DNA from: Bin55 sp963667455
GTDB taxonomy: Bacteria; Pseudomonadota; Gammaproteobacteria; Pseudomonadales; Azotimanducaceae
Assembly: GCA_963667455.2 (NCBI GenBank)
Contig: CAXXFR010000026.1
Location: forward strand, 434,001-498,000
DNA length: 64,000 nucleotides
Direction of reading: 5' to 3'
Below are positions 17,094-26,711 of this stretch, in pieces; position 1 is the first letter of the stretch; each line of letters starts with the position of its first letter. The notes under the pieces were generated by a model. The model ran no database searches. It was not told the origin of the DNA and saw only the letters and a program-made list of their open reading frames with translations. The translations under genes were made by a program, and so were the position numbers.

Positions 17094-17564
17094 TTAGAGT
17101 TCCCTGACGAGTTCGTCGAGCATTGCTGAGTGCTTCTCGCGATCAATGTCCGAAGCCAAGATGCGCTCCGCACCAACCACTGCAAGAGAAGCCACGTCGT
17201 TGCGCAACACTTCCCGAGCTCGGTTTGACTCCTGCTCGATGTCGGCTCTTGCAGCCTCCAGGATGCGTTCTCCTTCTGAACGAGCTTCATTTCTCGCTTC
17301 TTCCAACATGGAGTTGGCTTGATTGCGAGCTTGGGCAATGATCTCCTGTCCTTCCGAACGTGCTTCTCGCAGAATTTGCTCTGCTTGTTCGTTCGACTCC
17401 GCCAATGCCGCGTCCGCCTTCTCAGCGTTTTCAAGACCTTCGGCGATTCGTTCCTGCCGCGATCTCATTGCAGCCACCGCCGGTGGCCAAATGAACTTCA
17501 CGCATATGCCGACGAAGAGTGCGAAGGCAATGGTTTGGCCGATCAACGTGCCAATGTTGAACAT
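17094..17564 (-). CDS. atpF: ATP synthase Fo b subunit
   Basis: Stator stalk, 156 residues (as in E. coli). One N-terminal membrane helix (GQTIAFALFVGICVKFIWP) is followed by a long charged coiled coil rich in Ala, Glu, Arg and Gln, with the conserved ARNQANSMLEEARNEARSEG region. Start ATG (MFNIGTLIGQTIAF) fits the family. Confidence 0.96.
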   Translation of the reverse strand: MFNIGTLIGQTIAFALFVGICVKFIWPPAVAAMRSRQERIAEGLENAEKADAALAESNEQAEQILREARSEGQEIIAQARNQANSMLEEARNEARSEGERILEAARADIEQESNRAREVLRNDVASLAVVGAERILASDIDREKHSAMLDELVREL

Positions 17565-17576
17565 GGTTCGACTGTC

Positions 17577-17807
17577 TTATTGAGTGAACAGAATGTAGAA
17601 GCTGACGCCTACAGCGATCATCGGTACTGCGTCAACGAGTGCGAGCACGATGAAGAGCTGAGTGCGAAGCATGGGAAGCATTTCGGGCTGGCGAGCAATT
17701 CCTTCAAGGAACTTGCCACCCAAGTTGCCCACTCCCACAGCGGCTCCGACGGCCGCAAGGCCCATCATCAGGGCCGACGCAACCAGAGCTAGTCCGCTTA
17801 ATTCCAT
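17577..17807 (-). CDS. atpE: ATP synthase Fo c subunit (proton type)
   Basis: Rotor-ring proteolipid, 76 residues from the ATG at 17807, which has GAGGAG five bases upstream; the frame extends further upstream but without family similarity. There are two hydrophobic helices and the polar loop ARQPEM. The ion carrier is Asp in ALVDAVPMI. The Gln/Glu/Ser set of Na+-binding c subunits is absent, so the enzyme is predicted to be proton-driven. Confidence 0.95.
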   Translation of the reverse strand: MELSGLALVASALMMGLAAVGAAVGVGNLGGKFLEGIARQPEMLPMLRTQLFIVLALVDAVPMIAVGVSFYILFTQ

Positions 17808-17830
17808 GATTTCTCCTCTATTGAAGATTC

Positions 17831-18685
17831 TTAGTGATCGTCCGCAGTCTCGTGAGCTTGTTCCAGATAGACAACGCTCAGGACAGCGAAGATGAACGCT
17901 TGAAGTGTGATGATCAATACGTGAAACAAAGCCCACGCAATCTGCAGGACACCACCAAAACCTGCTAGCAAGATGCCTCCCGAGTACATCAGGGCGATCA
18001 AGATGAAGATCATCTCGCCCGCGTACAGGTTGCCAAACAGGCGTAGTCCGAGAGACAACGGTTTGGCAATCAACGTCACGCCTTCCAACGCCAGGTTGAC
18101 CGGAGCCATGTACTTCGGGAAGGGATGAAAGGTCAGTTCAGCAAGAAATCCGCCGACTCCTTTCTTGGTGCAGCTGTACCAAAGAACCATCAGAAATACC
18201 GCTACCGCCATTCCCATCGTGATGTTGACATCGGTGGTCGGCACGATCTTCATGTATTCGATGCCTAGCACATAGGCCAACCCCGGTATCCAATCGACTG
18301 GAACCAAGTCCATCAAATTCATGAGAAACACCCAGACGAATATCGTCAAGGCCATGGGTGCGACCAGCTTGTTCTTGTGGGTGAAGATCTCGCCCGTAAT
18401 CTCATCGATGAACTCGATGATGATTTCAAAAAAGTTCTGCAGGCCGCCAGGCACCCCTGAGGTGGCACGACGAGTTACCAAACCGAACAGAACAACGAAG
18501 ACGATTCCGAGCCCGATGGACCATGCCATCGAATCCACGTGAATGCTGAGAATGCCCATCTGAGCGGCTTCTTCCGCTGTATGTGCAAATCCCCAAGAAC
18601 CATCCGGCAACTGACCCCACTTGAGATTGGTCAAGTGGTGGGTCACATAACCCTGCGCGGTGAATTCCTGGTCTTCGGCAGCCAT
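17831..18685 (-). CDS. atpB: ATP synthase Fo a subunit
   Basis: Proton-channel subunit, 284 residues. Hydrophobic helices alternate with short loops. The essential Arg lies in KPLSLGLRLFGNLYAGEM, and the C-terminal helix includes ALFHVLIITLQAFIFAVLSVVY. The N-terminal periplasmic tail (HHLTNLKWG) is typical of Gammaproteobacteria. The stop lies 23 bases before atpE. Confidence 0.96.
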   Translation of the reverse strand: MAAEDQEFTAQGYVTHHLTNLKWGQLPDGSWGFAHTAEEAAQMGILSIHVDSMAWSIGLGIVFVVLFGLVTRRATSGVPGGLQNFFEIIIEFIDEITGEIFTHKNKLVAPMALTIFVWVFLMNLMDLVPVDWIPGLAYVLGIEYMKIVPTTDVNITMGMAVAVFLMVLWYSCTKKGVGGFLAELTFHPFPKYMAPVNLALEGVTLIAKPLSLGLRLFGNLYAGEMIFILIALMYSGGILLAGFGGVLQIAWALFHVLIITLQAFIFAVLSVVYLEQAHETADDH

Positions 18686-18694
18686 ATCTAGGCG

Positions 18695-19099
18695 TCAGTC
18701 AGTTCGTTCCAAATGATCGTTGGATTCTTTTGAATTTGCTTCCATCAACCCGTTGCGAAACATGGCGAGAACGTAGACGAAGTGTGCGCCGATCATCGTC
18801 AGCACGCATGTGAGCACATCGAGTTCTCTCCACACTATTACCAGTGCGATTCCCAGACCATATAGCGCAAATCGAACAATGTGCACTGCCAGTATTCGGC
18901 GTGGGTCGTCGATCTTGCGAACGGTCCACGCGAACCAGGCATTGACTAGCACTGTTGTGCCACCGCTCAATAGCACGGCCTCTGCTGTTGCCGGTGCTTT
19001 GAGACTGATCCCCAATCCGGTCAGGAACGTGACAATTCCTTGAAACGATATCGCCGCAAGGTGAGCCCGGTCCCTAAACCTCATGGTCTTCAAAGACAA
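18695..19099 (-). CDS. atpI: ATP synthase protein I
   Basis: Small assembly factor encoded first in many atp operons; it helps c-ring and Mg2+/F1Fo assembly. It has 134 residues with four predicted membrane helices (about 13-33, 40-58, 70-88 and 93-113) and a charged C-terminus. A second ATG five codons on (MRFRDRAHL) is an alternative start. Identification rests on size, hydrophobic pattern and position directly before atpB. Confidence 0.85.
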   Translation of the reverse strand: MSLKTMRFRDRAHLAAISFQGIVTFLTGLGISLKAPATAEAVLLSGGTTVLVNAWFAWTVRKIDDPRRILAVHIVRFALYGLGIALVIVWRELDVLTCVLTMIGAHFVYVLAMFRNGLMEANSKESNDHLERTD

Positions 19100-19179
19100 A
19101 CACGGAGTGCTATCAGGAAGTGCCCGAGTCTCTCCACACCGACCAACTTCCCGAGCGATGGACTGACTTGTGCGTGCGC

Positions 19180-19185
19180 ATTATA
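19180..19185 (-). promoter_or_regulatory. Possible -10 box of the atp operon promoter
   Basis: TATAAT on the minus strand, 80 bases before the atpI ATG, inside the 138-base gap between parB and atpI. The -35 region is poor at any normal spacing, so the call rests on the perfect -10 alone. Confidence 0.35.
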
Positions 19186-19237
19186 CGAACTGCCGTTTTA
19201 GTCGGCTGATCGGAGAAACGCTACTTCGTACACGCTC

Positions 19238-20092
19238 CTACCGTCGTAGGTGATCGAGTATTCCGTCCAGTTCTTCGAGGGTGGTAAACCTGATTGCAAC
19301 CGTCCCTTTCTGGTTGCTCTTGCCTGTCATGCGAACGGTCGTCGGAGCACCGAGTTTGCTGGACAGCTCACGTTCCAATATCAACGTGTCGGGAGGTATT
19401 TCCTCGATTTCTCCTCCGCCGTCTCTCATGCGCTTGATGAGGTTTTCCGTATTGCGAACCGACATGCCACGTTGCTGCACCATCTTGGCGACACGAGCTT
19501 GTTCGCCGTGTTCCAGTGCCAACAGCGATTTGGCATGCCCAGTTTCGATTGCGCCTTCGCGCAACGCTGTCAACACTTCGGGTTGCAAGGTTCGCAGTCG
19601 AAGCGCATTGGTGACCGAGGCTCGAGAACGCCCCAACATCCTGGCGATTTCTTCGTGCGTAAGTCCAAACTCGTCGTTCAAACGTGCGAACGCTTCCGCT
19701 TGATCAACAACGTTCAGATCTTCGCGTTGGATGTTCTCGACGAGAGCAAAAACTGCCGCTTCCTCATCGGAAACGTTGCGGACGATGACCGGCACGTCCG
19801 CTTGTCCAGACATTCCGGCGGCCCGCCAGCGTCTCTCTCCGGCAACCAACTGGTAGCCACCATCCGGGGCAGGCCGAACGATGAGCGGTTGCAACACTCC
19901 AGATTCTCGGATCGACTCTGCCAGTTCTCGGATGCCCTCTTCGTCGAACTGAGTGCGAGGCTGAAACGGACTAGGACGAATCTGCTCAATGGGAACTTGC
20001 GTTGCACCCGCGTCAGGCTGTGACTTAGAGTCTGAAGTACTCGTCGGTCCCAGCAACTCTTCGAGTCCTTTGCCGAGAGGAGATCTAGCCAT
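19238..20092 (-). CDS. parB: Chromosome partitioning protein ParB (Spo0J)
   Basis: CTP-dependent DNA-sliding clamp that loads at parS and works with ParA in origin segregation. 284 residues from the ATG at 20092 (MARSPLGKGLEELLG), which overlaps the parA stop by 8 bases; a longer in-frame start lacks family similarity. The CTP-binding ParB/Srx domain includes QPLIVRP and VAGERRWRAA. The ENIQREDLN motif and the helix-turn-helix LTHEEIARMLGRSRASVTNAL that reads parS follow. The C-terminal dimer domain ends the protein. Matching parS sites are present at 31721 and 38252. Confidence 0.96.
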   Translation of the reverse strand: MARSPLGKGLEELLGPTSTSDSKSQPDAGATQVPIEQIRPSPFQPRTQFDEEGIRELAESIRESGVLQPLIVRPAPDGGYQLVAGERRWRAAGMSGQADVPVIVRNVSDEEAAVFALVENIQREDLNVVDQAEAFARLNDEFGLTHEEIARMLGRSRASVTNALRLRTLQPEVLTALREGAIETGHAKSLLALEHGEQARVAKMVQQRGMSVRNTENLIKRMRDGGGEIEEIPPDTLILERELSSKLGAPTTVRMTGKSNQKGTVAIRFTTLEELDGILDHLRR

Positions 20093-20867
20093 TCGACATC
20101 TCCGAGTGCCTGCGCAACATTTCGTCGGCCAAGGCATGGTGAGCAATCGCGCCTCGAGATCGTCGGTCATAGAGACTGACTGGCTGACCGTAACTTGGAG
20201 CTTCCGCGAGCCTCACGTTTCGGGGGATCACCGTGCGGTAGACCTGGGTCTTGAAGTGATCGAAGAGTTGACGCGATACTGCTCGTGTCAGCTTGTTTCG
20301 AGGATCGAACATCGTTCTCACTATTCCGTCGATTCGCAGTTCGGCGTTGCCCGTCGAACGTACTGCATCGATCGTCCGCATCAAAGCACTCAAACCTTCA
20401 AGGGCGAAATACTCGCATTGCATCGGAATCAAGACATCGCTGGCCGCCATCAGAGCGTTGATGGTCAGCACGTTCAATGAAGGAGGGCAATCGACAATAA
20501 CGTAATCGTAAGTGTTTTCAGCGTTCAACAGCTGTCTCAGCCGACTGACTCGGTCTTCTGCATTGAGCAAACGGATTTCTATTGCGGTCAGGTCTGCATT
20601 GGATGGAACAACATCCATACCAGGTGGAACTCTCCGCACAAGCTCCTTCAGATGTAGTTTTTGTTCGAACCAGTCCCATGAACTCGATGATTCGTCTTGA
20701 TTCGAGATCCCAACATGGGTGGTGGCATTGCCTTGAGGATCGAAGTCGATCAGCAACACCGCCATATCGCGGTCAGCCAACGCTGAGGCAAGGTTCACTG
20801 CAGTAGTAGTCTTTCCTACACCGCCCTTCTGATTGGCCACCGCAAGAATTCTCTTCACGGTGCGCAT
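20085..20867 (-). CDS. parA: Chromosome partitioning ATPase ParA (Soj)
   Basis: Walker-type ATPase that binds DNA non-specifically and moves ParB-parS complexes. 260 residues from the ATG at 20867 (MRTVKRILAVANQKGG). The deviant Walker A is KGGVGKTT (residues ~15-22), with LIDFDPQGNAT (A') and VIVDCPPSL (Walker B) in order. It overlaps rsmG by 13 bases and parB by 8, forming one operon mnmG-rsmG-parA-parB. Confidence 0.96.
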   Translation of the reverse strand: MRTVKRILAVANQKGGVGKTTTAVNLASALADRDMAVLLIDFDPQGNATTHVGISNQDESSSSWDWFEQKLHLKELVRRVPPGMDVVPSNADLTAIEIRLLNAEDRVSRLRQLLNAENTYDYVIVDCPPSLNVLTINALMAASDVLIPMQCEYFALEGLSALMRTIDAVRSTGNAELRIDGIVRTMFDPRNKLTRAVSRQLFDHFKTQVYRTVIPRNVRLAEAPSYGQPVSLYDRRSRGAIAHHALADEMLRRHSEMSNG

Positions 20868-21505
20868 CCATCCTGCACCACGACGGAAATCCATCCTCGA
20901 GTAGCATTAGTCGACGACTCGATCCTTCCGCCCGGAACATCCTTCTGCTGGAGTCGCTCACCAGTCTGAAACAGCACCGATCCAGCTGGCTTCAGTAGAG
21001 GCTTCGCGATCATCCATGCTTCCTGCTTTGGTGCCACAGCACGGATCGAAATGGTGTCGAATCGATCAAATGGCTCCGCATCGGGTTGCAAGTCGAGGTG
21101 GCAAACCTCGACGTTGCGCAACTTCAATTCATACATCACTTGTCTGAGAAATCGACACTTCTTGCTACTACGTTCATTCAATACTACGTACAGATCGGGT
21201 CGCGAAACAGCGATTGGAACTCCAGGGAAGCCGCCTCCGGTGCCTATATCCAGGTGCTTTTCAGATTGCTCCAAGTATGGGAGCAAGTCCAAGCTGTCTC
21301 GCAAATGCGTGTCCACTAGGTGCGAAAGATCGCCGCGAGAAACCAGTGAATACGAAGAGTTCCAACGTCGGACCAACTCAAGAAACTGGTCGAGTCGTTC
21401 TTCTACACTCCGATCCGATGGCGGATCGACTGGCTGATCGCTAATTGCGATTGGTTCGACGGTCACGCGATCTGGAGATGAGTGAAAGAAAAGTCTTTCA
21501 CTCAT
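20855..21505 (-). CDS. rsmG: 16S rRNA (guanine527-N7)-methyltransferase RsmG
   Basis: Methylates G527 of 16S rRNA using S-adenosylmethionine. 216 residues from the ATG at 21505 (MSERLFF), which overlaps the mnmG stop by 8 bases. The SAM-binding motif is LDIGTGGGFPGVPIA, preceded by HLRDSLDLLPYL and followed by the RAVAPKQE region (family RAV/RA(F/V)A). Length and order after mnmG are standard for the family. Confidence 0.95.
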   Translation of the reverse strand: MSERLFFHSSPDRVTVEPIAISDQPVDPPSDRSVEERLDQFLELVRRWNSSYSLVSRGDLSHLVDTHLRDSLDLLPYLEQSEKHLDIGTGGGFPGVPIAVSRPDLYVVLNERSSKKCRFLRQVMYELKLRNVEVCHLDLQPDAEPFDRFDTISIRAVAPKQEAWMIAKPLLKPAGSVLFQTGERLQQKDVPGGRIESSTNATRGWISVVVQDGCAP

Positions 21506-23504
21506 CCGGCACGTCTCCGAAGACTTCCTCAAAGGTGAAAAAGTTGCCTTTTTTAGCCTCCGCTACCTCTCGACGATGTTCTACATATTCTTCGTCTGAA
21601 AGGGTCGCTGATTCCAGATACTCTGATTCATCCTTGCGATGACGCTCTCGCTTGGCATGTACAGCTATCAAAGACAGGGCCGCCGGTGTGATTCCGGGAA
21701 TTCGTGATGCGGTGGCCATCGTGCGAGGTCGGGTTTCCTCCAACTTCTGCTTCAGCTCGTTCGACAAACCATCGATGCCCTCGTAGTTCAAGGCCGTCGG
21801 GATTTTGAGCTTTTCTCGTACACGGGCTTGTTCGATTTCGGTCTCCTGGCGAACGATGTAGCCTTCGTACTTGATGTCGATTGCCGCTTGCTCGAGATTC
21901 GATGTTGAGACACCTCGCAACCAACCTGCTTCCTGCAACGCGGCCACATCAACTTCGGGTCGTTTGAGCAAATCGTAGAGACTTGCCTCGCGTGAAATGC
22001 GCTCTCCGGTCAATCGCTCCAGTGCAAGAGAATTGGCCTCATCGACTCGAGCGGTTGTAGTTTGGAGGAGCTGCTTGCAATCCGCAATACCACTCTGCTT
22101 GGAACGATAGGCAGTCCAACGATCATCGGATACAACACCCAGCTCTCGCCCTGTTGCCGTCAATCGCATATCCGCATTGTCTTGACGAAGGCGCAATCGA
22201 TATTCGGCTCGGCTGGTGAACATGCGGTATGGCTCATTAGTTCCCAATGAAGTCAGATCGTCAATCATGACCCCGATATAGGCTTCGTGACGACGGGGAT
22301 GCCACGATGGCTCACCACCAACTTTTCGAGCTGCATTGATTCCTGCAATCAGACCCTGCGCGGCGGCTTCCTCGTAGCCTGTCGTACCGTTGATTTGACC
22401 GGCGAAATACAGTCCCTCGACGGCTCGAGTTTCTAGTGTTGGGTCCAAGTCTCGTGGATCGAAGAAGTCGTATTCGATTGCGTAGCCGGCTCGAGTAATG
22501 TGAGCTTGCTCAAAGCCTTTGATCGAATGTACCACCTTCACCTGAACATCGAAGGGGAGACTTGTCGAAATGCCGTTGGGATAGAGCTCGAATGTTCGCA
22601 ATCCTTCGGGTTCGATGAAAATCTGATGTTTGTTTCGATCTGCGAATCGAACGACCTTGTCCTCGATCGAAGGGCAGTAACGAGGCCCGACACCCTCAAT
22701 ATCGCCTGAAAACATCGGCGAATCCGAAAGTCCCTCTCGAATGATCTGGTGCGTATCTTCGTTGGTGTACGTAATGTGACACGGAATTTGTTCCGGACGC
22801 ATGTCCTTCGTGCCCACAAAAGACATCGGGGGCACCGATTCATCCCCGTGCTGAACCTGCAGATCGGAGAAATCGACCGTTCTACCATCGATTCTCGGGG
22901 GAGTTCCCGTTTTGAGCCGTCCAACGCGAAACGGCATGGCTCGCAACTTCTGCGCGAGCAACGATGAAGCGGGATCTCCCGCTCTTCCACCGCTCTGGCT
23001 GTGCCGACCAATGAAAATCCTGCCTCCAAGAAATGTTCCCGTTGTCAAAACCACACTCTGGGCGGATATTTCAACTCCATTGCCACACACCACTGCTCGA
23101 ACTCGATCGCCCGAGATATCCAAATCGACAACGCTCTCTTGGAATATGCTGAGATTAGGTTGCCCCTCAACAATCCGTCGAATTGCCGCTTTGTAAAGTG
23201 ATCGGTCTGCTTGGGCTCGCAATGCTTGAACAGCTGGACCTTTGCTTGCGTTCAACATGCGAAACTGAATTCCAGCTTCGTCAGTCGCCAACGCCATGGC
23301 TCCTCCGAGTGCGTCGATCTCACGCACCAGATGACTCTTGCCGATCCCGCCGATAGCCGGGTTGCAAGACATTTGACCGAGAGTTTCGATCGACTGAGTG
23401 ACCAGGAGCGTCGAGGCACCGATTCGAGCGGACGCAAGAGCGGCTTCCGTACCGGCGTGCCCGCCGCCGATTACCACTACATCGAAAGAGCTGGGAAATT
23501 TCAC
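21498..23504 (-). CDS. mnmG: tRNA uridine-5-carboxymethylaminomethyl modification enzyme MnmG
   Basis: FAD protein that with MnmE installs cmnm5/nm5 groups on U34 of several tRNAs. 668 residues, longer than E. coli (629). The N-terminal dinucleotide fold reads VVVIGGGHAGTEAALASAR. The substrate/FAD signatures GRLKTGTPPRIDGRT and GQINGTTGYEEAAAQGL are present, along with the helical C-terminal MnmE-binding domain. The extra ~40 residues are a Lys/Glu-rich tail after about residue 625 (RERHRKDES onward), not seen in close relatives I can recall. A 140-base gap separates it from mnmE. Confidence 0.95.
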   Translation of the reverse strand: MKFPSSFDVVVIGGGHAGTEAALASARIGASTLLVTQSIETLGQMSCNPAIGGIGKSHLVREIDALGGAMALATDEAGIQFRMLNASKGPAVQALRAQADRSLYKAAIRRIVEGQPNLSIFQESVVDLDISGDRVRAVVCGNGVEISAQSVVLTTGTFLGGRIFIGRHSQSGGRAGDPASSLLAQKLRAMPFRVGRLKTGTPPRIDGRTVDFSDLQVQHGDESVPPMSFVGTKDMRPEQIPCHITYTNEDTHQIIREGLSDSPMFSGDIEGVGPRYCPSIEDKVVRFADRNKHQIFIEPEGLRTFELYPNGISTSLPFDVQVKVVHSIKGFEQAHITRAGYAIEYDFFDPRDLDPTLETRAVEGLYFAGQINGTTGYEEAAAQGLIAGINAARKVGGEPSWHPRRHEAYIGVMIDDLTSLGTNEPYRMFTSRAEYRLRLRQDNADMRLTATGRELGVVSDDRWTAYRSKQSGIADCKQLLQTTTARVDEANSLALERLTGERISREASLYDLLKRPEVDVAALQEAGWLRGVSTSNLEQAAIDIKYEGYIVRQETEIEQARVREKLKIPTALNYEGIDGLSNELKQKLEETRPRTMATASRIPGITPAALSLIAVHAKRERHRKDESEYLESATLSDEEYVEHRREVAEAKKGNFFTFEEVFGDVPDE

Positions 23505-23585
23505 GGGAATTAGACGATTACTTGGGCTAGAGGTTCTGAAGCGTGTCGAGATCTGGAGATTTGTTCAGTATTAGATGGCTACTAC

Positions 23586-23591
23586 ATTATA
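23586..23591 (-). promoter_or_regulatory. Possible -10 box of the mnmG-rsmG-parAB promoter
   Basis: TATAAT on the minus strand 82 bases before the mnmG ATG, in the 140-base gap after mnmE. The -35 region at 17 bases spacing is weak. The gap and box suggest mnmG-rsmG-parA-parB can be transcribed separately from mnmE. Confidence 0.35.
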
Positions 23592-23644
23592 AGAGTGCTA
23601 ATTGATTCGAACGTTCTTTGGTCAGCCTCGAACCTTGCGGGCTG

Positions 23645-24955
23645 TCACTTTCCGATGCAGAACTTGGAGAAAATCTCGCCTAGCAAGTCGTCGGTCGTAG
23701 TTTCACCGACGATTTCGCCTAACTTGAGATGCACCTCGCGTAACGCTTCAGCCGCAACTTCTCCCGATTTCCGTTCCAGTTCAGCCTTTGCTTGATCGAC
23801 GGCTCCCAATGCTCCTTTGAGCGCAGCGACATGTCGAGGCCGACCCGCGAAGGCATCGTCGCTGACTTCATAACCTGCTGAGTCTGCAATTCTCTCTCGA
23901 AGTAGGCTCAATCCCTTGCGCTTCAGTGCGCTGATTCGAAGCGTGCTACCATCAACTTGACCTGCATCGTTACCCGTCAGATCGCACTTGTTTCGCACGA
24001 CGATGGTTGGGCAATCCCAAGAGAACGTGTGATCGGAATTAGGATCACGGTCGTCAACAACCCATAGAACCAAATCGGCGAGCTCAACAGCCTTTCTGGC
24101 TCGCTCCATTCCTTCGGCTTCGATCGCGTCTCCTCCAGCATGCAAGCCAGCTGTATCTGTTAGAAAAACCGGTAATCCGTCCAAGTGAATGGTCGCATCA
24201 AGCGTGTCTCGAGTCGTTCCCGCTGTATCGGAAACTATCGCTCGATCCGTATTGAGCAACGCATTCAGCAAACTGCTCTTGCCGACATTGGGAGCTCCAG
24301 CGATGACCACTTGCAATCCTCTTTGAAGCGTCGCTCCCACTTCGGTGTTGTGCAATAACCCGCCCAATCGCTCTCGGATTGCCTGTGTGCGCTGCAACAC
24401 TGACTCGTCGGCAAGAAAATCGATCTCCTCTTCGGCGAAATCGATGGCTCCTTCTACGTAGACACGCAACTCTAAGACATCGTGGTCAATGCCGAGTACT
24501 TCCCTGGAAAACTCCCCTGAGAGTGATCTTGCTGACGCACGTACGGCTTGTCGGCTACTGGCGTTGATGAGGTCCGCAACTGCTTCGGCCTGTGCCAGAT
24601 CGATCCGATCATTGAGGAACGCTCGTTCGGTGAACTCCCCCGGACGCGCTATCCGCGCTCCCAACGATTGAATCCTCTCACATAGAACTTCCTGAACCAC
24701 ACGCCCTCCGTGACCTTGAATTTCAAGCACATCCTCACCGGTGAACGAACGAGGCGCGGGAAAGTACAAAGCTATGCCGTTGTCAATCAGCGATCCTTTT
24801 TCGTCGCGGAACCCGCCAAATTCCACTTTGTGGGGTTCAGGACATCTGGAAAAGACTTCGTTGGCGATGTGGGGAACCAGAGAGCCCGACACGCGAATGA
24901 TTCCTATGCCGCCCGTGCCGATGGGAGTGGCTATGGCGCAGATCGTATCTGTCAA
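23645..24955 (-). CDS. mnmE: tRNA modification GTPase MnmE
   Basis: GTPase partner of MnmG in wobble-uridine modification. 436 residues. The N-terminal formyl-THF-binding domain begins MTDTICAIATPIGTGGIGII. The G domain, inserted in the helical domain, has G1 GAPNVGKS (220-227), G3 DTAG and G4 NKCD. The invariant C-terminal CIGK box (FSKFCIGK) is intact. It follows yidC by 31 bases, probably in the same transcript. Confidence 0.96.
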   Translation of the reverse strand: MTDTICAIATPIGTGGIGIIRVSGSLVPHIANEVFSRCPEPHKVEFGGFRDEKGSLIDNGIALYFPAPRSFTGEDVLEIQGHGGRVVQEVLCERIQSLGARIARPGEFTERAFLNDRIDLAQAEAVADLINASSRQAVRASARSLSGEFSREVLGIDHDVLELRVYVEGAIDFAEEEIDFLADESVLQRTQAIRERLGGLLHNTEVGATLQRGLQVVIAGAPNVGKSSLLNALLNTDRAIVSDTAGTTRDTLDATIHLDGLPVFLTDTAGLHAGGDAIEAEGMERARKAVELADLVLWVVDDRDPNSDHTFSWDCPTIVVRNKCDLTGNDAGQVDGSTLRISALKRKGLSLLRERIADSAGYEVSDDAFAGRPRHVAALKGALGAVDQAKAELERKSGEVAAEALREVHLKLGEIVGETTTDDLLGEIFSKFCIGK

Positions 24956-24986
24956 TTCAGCTCGAAGACTGGGCTAGATAGAGCGC

Positions 24987-26711
24987 TTAGTGGGCTCCCG
25001 CCTGCCTGAGTGCCCAGTAGTGATGTGCCATGGAGTACAGACTGTTGACAACCCAATACAAAACCAGCCCTGCGGGCATGAACACACAAATCAGTCCGAA
25101 CATGATGGGCATCATCATCATGACCCGCTGTTGCATGGGGTCCGGCATTGGTGGATTGAGTCTCTGCATAAGAAACATTGCCCCAGCATTGAGAATGGGC
25201 AACACAAACAGCGGGTCCATTGCGCTGAGGTCGCGGATCCAAAATATGAACGGTGCTTGCCGTAGCTCAACGCTCTCGATTAACACCCAATACAAGGCAA
25301 AGAACACTGGCATCTGCAGAAGCATCGGTAAACAACCCGCAAGGGGATTGGTCTTCTCCTTCTGGTACAGACTCATCAATTCCTGGCCCATGCGTTGCTT
25401 GTCGGTGCCGAACCGCTCCTGCAACCTCTTGATCTGAGGCGACAGCTTGCGCATTTTGGCCATCGACTTGTAGCTCATCTGCGACAGCGGGAACAACACC
25501 GTCTTGATGAGAATCGTCAGCAGAATGATGGATAGGCCCCAGTTCTGAACGAAGGACTGAATCCACGACAGTGCTTGGTACATCGGTACGGACAGCCACC
25601 AGAAGAAGCCGTAGTCAACGGTCAGTGCAAGGTGGGGAGCGAGTGTCTGAAGCTTCTTCTGTTCCTTCGGTCCGACGTAGAACTTTGCGCCGAAGTTCCC
25701 AATTCCGCCTGGTGAGACGATTTGTGTCGGTGCCGTGAATCCAAATCGATAGTTGCCCAGTCGATCCTTGGTCGCGTAGTAGAGGTGTTCGTTCTGCTGC
25801 TCGGGAATCCACGCGGACATAAAGTAGTGCTGGAGTACTGCAATCCAGCCTCCGCTCACCGACTCACGGAATTCCTTCTTGTCGATCTCCTTGAAACGAA
25901 GCTTCTTGTAGCGTTTGTCGTTCGTTGTGAGTGCGGCACCAACGTAAGCTGGTGGACGTATGAAGCCGCCCCGAATACCGTCCGGCGAACCTCCGTCTCG
26001 TTTGATCTGTGCGAAGAAGCTTGATGAAAACTCTCGGTCCGTGTTGTTCCGAACGTTGAACTGCACATCGAAGTCGTATCGCTCGGCATCAAAAATGAAA
26101 CGCTTCGTGACGAAGACACCATCGCGTTCGAACGTCAACGGTACTTCGAGCGTGTCCTGGTCAAACGACCATTCCGTCCTTGACACACTGTAGACCGGGC
26201 GTTCATTCGGTTGATCAAATCCATCTGCACCTATCAACCCACTTTGAGCAATATAGGTGCGCCCGACACGCCGATCCAACATGGGCATCGGGTTGTCAGG
26301 TTCTCTAAGACTGACCGGATACTGCGTCAGCTTCGCACCGACGATGTCTCCTCCGACGGGATCGATCCAAATGTCGTACAGAGGTGAGGAAACTTTGACG
26401 AGCTCGCGGCTTACCGTCTGCGCCGTTTCGTCGACTTGAACGCCGGAACCCGACTGCAAGAACGATGCATCCGGTACATCCGAACCCTCGCTACTGGCCA
26501 CATCAGTCTGAACCGCCTCCTCCGGCAAGGGAGCATCGGGATCAACGTTGCCGCTTGCTTGGTCGGATGTCAGCGGGACCGCTGGAATTGCGCCCGATTC
26601 TGAATCTTGAGCTCGCTTCTCAGCATCGCTGACCCACGCCTGCACCAACAGATAGGCACATATGCCAATGCCTATCAGCAGCAGTATTCGCTGAATGTCA
26701 GGTATTGACAT
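24987..26711 (-). CDS. yidC: Membrane protein insertase YidC
   Basis: Inner-membrane insertase/chaperone acting alone or with SecYEG. 574 residues from the ATG at 26711 (MSIPDIQRILLLIGIG), which overlaps yidD by 14 bases; the frame continues upstream into yidD. The first membrane anchor is followed by a large periplasmic domain (residues ~110-355), then the five-helix core with WGLSIILLTILIKTVLFPLS and the conserved positively charged groove region. The periplasmic linker (about residues 30-100) is acidic and low-complexity, which accounts for the slightly greater length than E. coli (548). Confidence 0.95.
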   Translation of the reverse strand: MSIPDIQRILLLIGIGICAYLLVQAWVSDAEKRAQDSESGAIPAVPLTSDQASGNVDPDAPLPEEAVQTDVASSEGSDVPDASFLQSGSGVQVDETAQTVSRELVKVSSPLYDIWIDPVGGDIVGAKLTQYPVSLREPDNPMPMLDRRVGRTYIAQSGLIGADGFDQPNERPVYSVSRTEWSFDQDTLEVPLTFERDGVFVTKRFIFDAERYDFDVQFNVRNNTDREFSSSFFAQIKRDGGSPDGIRGGFIRPPAYVGAALTTNDKRYKKLRFKEIDKKEFRESVSGGWIAVLQHYFMSAWIPEQQNEHLYYATKDRLGNYRFGFTAPTQIVSPGGIGNFGAKFYVGPKEQKKLQTLAPHLALTVDYGFFWWLSVPMYQALSWIQSFVQNWGLSIILLTILIKTVLFPLSQMSYKSMAKMRKLSPQIKRLQERFGTDKQRMGQELMSLYQKEKTNPLAGCLPMLLQMPVFFALYWVLIESVELRQAPFIFWIRDLSAMDPLFVLPILNAGAMFLMQRLNPPMPDPMQQRVMMMMPIMFGLICVFMPAGLVLYWVVNSLYSMAHHYWALRQAGAH

